A stretch of DNA of 9,602 nucleotides from an uncultured Oscillospiraceae bacterium. Its GTDB lineage: Bacteria > Bacillota > Clostridia > Oscillospirales > Oscillospiraceae. The position numbers and the translations under genes are program-made. The first letter of the stretch is position 1, and each line of letters opens with the position of its first letter. Shown one piece after another: positions 7,757 through 9,602 of the stretch. The notes below the pieces were generated by a model, which made no database searches, had not been told where the DNA came from, and saw only the letters and a list, made by a program, of their open reading frames with translations. The stretch spans positions 1-9,602 of the forward strand of contig CAJTVM010000099.1 in assembly GCA_910579595.1 (NCBI GenBank). The letters are read 5' to 3'.

Positions 7757-7788
7757 GAGGGCGCCCCGAGGTCAGTCGGGGCGCCCTC
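7757..7788 (-). promoter_or_regulatory. GC-rich intercistronic hairpin between binding protein and ATPase genes
   Basis: A perfect 13-base inverted repeat (7757-7769 with 7776-7788, arms GAGGGCGCCCCGA and TCGGGGCGCCCTC) with a 6-base loop. On the transcribed strand it is not followed by a T run (the next bases are AAACAATTG), so it is not a full intrinsic terminator. It lies 34 bases past the binding-protein stop codon and 12 bases ahead of the ATPase ribosome site. Such hairpins commonly protect the upstream message from 3' exonucleases, giving more binding protein than transporter; that role is inferred. Confidence 0.7.
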
Positions 7789-7822
7789 GTAAAAGCACGT
7801 TAAGGGTGTATAGCCGTGAGAT

Positions 7823-8941
7823 TTAACCCACCAGGGCGTCCTGCCACTTCTCCACGATGTCGGCCTTGTTGGCGGCGGCGTAGTCGAAGTTGTAGGTCAT
7901 GGTAGCAAACTCATCCAGGCCCAGCAGACCCTCGGGGGTGATGTCGCTGCGGATGGGACGGCGGCCGAAATCCTTATTCTGGGCGGTCTGGCACTCGGCG
8001 GACAGCACGAATTCCACGAACAGCTCGGCCAGCTCCTGGTTGGGGCAGCCCTTCACGATGGCCACGCCGTCGGGTACGGCGGAGGTACCGTCGGTGGGGT
8101 AGACGATCTTCAGGTGGCCGGCGTCGCTGGTATCATACTGCACGGCGGCCTTCTCCAGGGTGATGCCGATGGGGTACTCGCCGGAGTCCACGTTCTTGTG
8201 GGCGCCGGAGGAACCGGACTGGATAACCAGGTTCTTGATCATGCTCTGAACCAGCTCCCAGCCCTCGGCGTAGTCATCATCAGCCTTGCCGTAGTCCATC
8301 AGGATGGTGCACAACTGGGTGAAGGCGGAGCCGGAGGAGGCGGGGTCGGCGAAAGCGATTTTGCCTTCCCACTTGGGATCGGCCAGATCCTTCCAGGTCT
8401 GAGGGATGTCGGCCTCGTCCACCATGTCGGTGTTCACCAGGAACACCATGGGCAGGGGGGACTCGCCAATCCACAGATACTCGGGATCATACAGGGAGGA
8501 ATCCAGCAGGTCGATGCAGGAGGGCTTGTAGGGCTGGAAGTACTCCTTGTAGGCGGCCAGGGAGTCGGCGCCGCCGCCCCAGAGCACGTCGGCCATGGGG
8601 GCCTCGGCCTCGGCCTTGATGCGGTTGAGCAGGTTGCCGGTGCCGTCGGGAACCACGTTCACCTTGACATTGGGGTACTTGTCCTCGAACATCTTGACAC
8701 CGGCGTTCAGCGGGTCGCTGTCATGGGGGGAATAGACAGTCAGCTCACCGCTGTAATCCTCGGGGTTCTTCTCGTCGGTGCCGGGATCCTCTGCCGGAGT
8801 GCTCTCGGCGGGCGCGCTCTGCTCGGGATTGTCAGTGGGATCCTTGGTGGGATCGGGCTCGCCAGCACCGCCGCCGCAGGCCATCAGGCTGAGCGCCATC
8901 ACGCAGGCCAGAACCAGGGCGATCCATTTCTTCATTTTCAT
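7823..8941 (-). CDS. ABC importer substrate-binding lipoprotein (family 1, AfuA/FbpA-like)
   Basis: A 372-residue extracellular solute-binding protein anchored as a lipoprotein. The signal peptide has a Lys-rich start (MKMKKW), a hydrophobic core and lipobox LMAC with lipidated Cys22. A linker rich in Pro, Asp, Glu and Ser follows (about 25-65). The binding domain starts at ELTVYSPHDSDPLNAGVKMF (66-85) and includes DVLWGGGADSL (118-128) and WEGKIAFADPASSGSAF (191-207), matching COG1840-type proteins. The adjacent tyrosine pair that binds iron in FbpA is not seen in the equivalent C-terminal lobe region (EYPIGITLEKAAVQY, 255-269), which argues against ferric iron. Related proteins bind hexose phosphates, 2-aminoethylphosphonate or similar anions. 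ATG 8941 is preferred because GGAGGA (8951-8956) lies 9 bases ahead; ATG 8950 nearly abuts it. The gene is first in the operon. Confidence 0.93.
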   Translation of the reverse strand: MKMKKWIALVLACVMALSLMACGGGAGEPDPTKDPTDNPEQSAPAESTPAEDPGTDEKNPEDYSGELTVYSPHDSDPLNAGVKMFEDKYPNVKVNVVPDGTGNLLNRIKAEAEAPMADVLWGGGADSLAAYKEYFQPYKPSCIDLLDSSLYDPEYLWIGESPLPMVFLVNTDMVDEADIPQTWKDLADPKWEGKIAFADPASSGSAFTQLCTILMDYGKADDDYAEGWELVQSMIKNLVIQSGSSGAHKNVDSGEYPIGITLEKAAVQYDTSDAGHLKIVYPTDGTSAVPDGVAIVKGCPNQELAELFVEFVLSAECQTAQNKDFGRRPIRSDITPEGLLGLDEFATMTYNFDYAAANKADIVEKWQDALVG

Positions 8942-8950
8942 GGGTTTCAT

Positions 8951-8956
8951 TCCTCC
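8951..8956 (-). promoter_or_regulatory. Ribosome-binding site that fixes the binding-protein start
   Basis: GGAGGA on the - strand. ATG 8950 follows with no gap, ATG 8941 with 9 bases and ATG 8935 with 15, so 8941 is the best start. This gives a signal peptide of normal shape. The much longer open frame reaching 9076 includes the promoter and is not the true start. Confidence 0.75.
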
Positions 8957-8993
8957 ATTCCATTTTTCGATGGCTTGCGCCACCGATGTCCAT

Positions 8994-9022
8994 AGTGTAC
9001 GCTTTTGAGTCCCATTTGTCAA
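8994..9022 (-). promoter_or_regulatory. Sigma-A/sigma-70-type promoter of the ABC operon
   Basis: On the - strand TTGACA (9022-9017) matches the -35 consensus perfectly. A 17-base spacer separates it from TACACT (8999-8994), which matches the -10 consensus TATAAT at four of six positions. Transcription should start near 8987, leaving a leader of about 45 bases before ATG 8941. It should drive all four genes down to the HAD phosphatase. Confidence 0.8.
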
Positions 9023-9030
9023 GAATAACC

Positions 9031-9046
9031 TGTGAATTTTATCACA
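9031..9046. promoter_or_regulatory. CRP/FNR-family operator-like palindrome
   Basis: TGTGA (9031-9035), six A/T bases, TCACA (9042-9046): a perfect match to the half-sites bound by CRP/FNR-family regulators. Firmicute members of that family (for example ArcR- or Flp-type proteins) use related sequences. Its centre lies about 50 bases ahead of the predicted transcription start and only 8 bases before the -35 box, a position compatible with activation or with partial hindrance. The regulator is not in the window. Confidence 0.55.
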
Positions 9047-9049
9047 AAA

Positions 9050-9120
9050 CGCCGCGCAGAAACAGGCGGAAATCATTCAAAATGACAACCTCCTACAATA
9101 TAGATACGGCAAAAGGCACG
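9050..9120. other. Junction region between integrase remnant and ABC operon control region
   Basis: Integrase similarity stops near 9118 and the operator/promoter of the ABC operon begins at 9046. The bases between hold a perfect AGGAGG on the - strand (9094-9089), followed after 12 bases by ATG 9076. That frame runs through the promoter into the binding protein and is unlikely to be its main start. No inverted repeat or att-like duplication matching the left junction (4272-4331) was found by eye. Confidence 0.4.
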
Positions 9121-9602
9121 GCAGCCGTTCTTGGTTTTGGGCGTTTCAATGTAGTAGCCGTTCTCGCTGTCCCGCAAAAGCTGATGGTCTACCCGGATCA
9201 GCCGGTTCCTAAAGTCAAGGCTCGTGGTCAGCCCGCAAAACTCGGAAATGCGAAGCCCCGTTCCCAGCAGGATGATAAGCTCGTCGGCGTACTTCTGATA
9301 TACCGGGTCATTTTGCGCGAAGTCGATCAGGCTTACCTCCTGTTCCGGCGTCAGCACGGTTTTCTCGCCCCTGTCGTCCTCCAGGACTTTGTTCAGGGCA
9401 AAGCTGAACGGGTTCTTGCGAATACAATCGTCTTCGATGGCGATGAAGAACGCGGCCCGGAGGGAACGCACGACTTCTTCCACCAGCCTGTCATTTGCGG
9501 AGGGAATGCCCAGCGGACGCTTTTTGCCGTTTTTCTTCATGATATATGTCCGGCGGGCAGGCTTCGGCTGGTAGCTGCGGTCTTTGATGGACGCAATGAT
9601 GG
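9073..9602 (-). pseudogene. Chimeric remnant: group II intron reverse transcriptase start joined to Tn916-like integrase core
   Basis: One frame is open from the right edge of the window to a stop at 9073-9075; its start lies outside. The first part (9602 to about 9470) reads SIKDRSYQPKPARRTYI, then NGKKRPLGIPSANDRLVEEVV, typical of the N-terminal RT0/RT1 region of group II intron reverse transcriptase/maturases. From about 9468 it changes to RAAFFIAIEDDCIRKNPF, a linker LTPEQE, then LGTGLRISEFCGLT with the first catalytic Arg of tyrosine recombinases, and HQLLRDSENGYYIETPKTKNG with the beta-hairpin lysines. This resembles Tn916-family integrases. After about 9118 the similarity ends in an unrelated tail (FCRIYIVGGCHFE); the HxxR box and catalytic Tyr are absent. 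Neither enzyme can be active. The ATG at 9540 is internal to the reverse transcriptase part and is not a start. Confidence 0.75.

Noticed and set aside
7823..8941. Ferric-iron specificity of the importer
   Set aside because: This is the default label for the family, but the adjacent tyrosine pair typical of FbpA is not visible, no Fur-like box was noticed, and the operon carries a phosphatase; iron is kept only as an alternative.
8114..8995. Long + strand open frame of 293 codons
   Set aside because: It lies antisense to the binding-protein gene and its promoter, is dominated by Gly, Val, Leu and His, and has no motif; a shadow frame.
8942..9076. N-terminal extension of the binding protein to ATG 9076, which has an AGGAGG 12 bases upstream
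   Set aside because: It would place 45 residues before the lipoprotein signal peptide and contain the operator and promoter; the start at 8941 has its own ribosome site and gives a normal signal peptide.
9389..9574. Small + strand open frame opposite the integrase/reverse transcriptase remnant
   Set aside because: No ribosome site or family similarity; it mirrors the remnant on the other strand.

Overview
The window most resembles DNA of a gut-type, moderately GC-rich Firmicute (class Clostridia). The grounds are GGAGG-type ribosome sites ahead of nearly every gene, Tn916-like integrase and group II intron reverse transcriptase remnants, and a gene content typical of clostridial integrative elements. 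No tRNA, rRNA, CRISPR array or complete insertion sequence was seen.

Left part (1 to about 4.27 kb, + strand): a tightly packed run of seven genes, mostly uncharacterised, of the kind carried as accessory cargo on integrative and conjugative elements. In order: the C-terminal part of a possible DUF4262-like protein; a 180-residue protein with a cysteine cluster near its C-terminus; a 379-residue protein with an NPNGQWDWWQIGGRW motif; a 146-residue helical protein; a terminator-like hairpin; an N6-DNA-methylase-like gene broken by a frameshift; a 215-residue hypothetical protein; and a gene that starts normally but runs into unrelated DNA near 4.27-4.33 kb. Genes overlap or lie 13-15 bases apart, except for the 65-base gap that holds the hairpin.

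Middle and right (4.33 to 9.05 kb, - strand): a complete binding-protein-dependent ABC importer operon of the AfuABC/FbpABC type. The order of transcription is lipoprotein binding protein, a GC-rich intercistronic hairpin, ATPase, a tandem (two-in-one) permease, and a YihX-like HAD phosphatase. ATPase/permease and permease/HAD overlap by 7 and 4 bases, which suggests translational coupling. A sigma-A-type promoter with a 17-base spacer lies ahead of the binding protein, and a perfect TGTGA-N6-TCACA palindrome (CRP/FNR family type) sits just upstream of its -35 box. The pairing with a sugar-phosphatase-like enzyme suggests uptake of a phosphorylated organic compound rather than iron; this is inference.

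Right end (about 9.07-9.60 kb, - strand): one continuous reading frame that begins as a group II intron reverse transcriptase, switches near 9468 to the core of a Tn916-like tyrosine integrase, and stops before the second half of the catalytic domain. The ABC operon is therefore bracketed by two broken mobile-element genes whose missing 3' ends both face it. This could be an insertion or rearrangement inside an element, or an assembly join.
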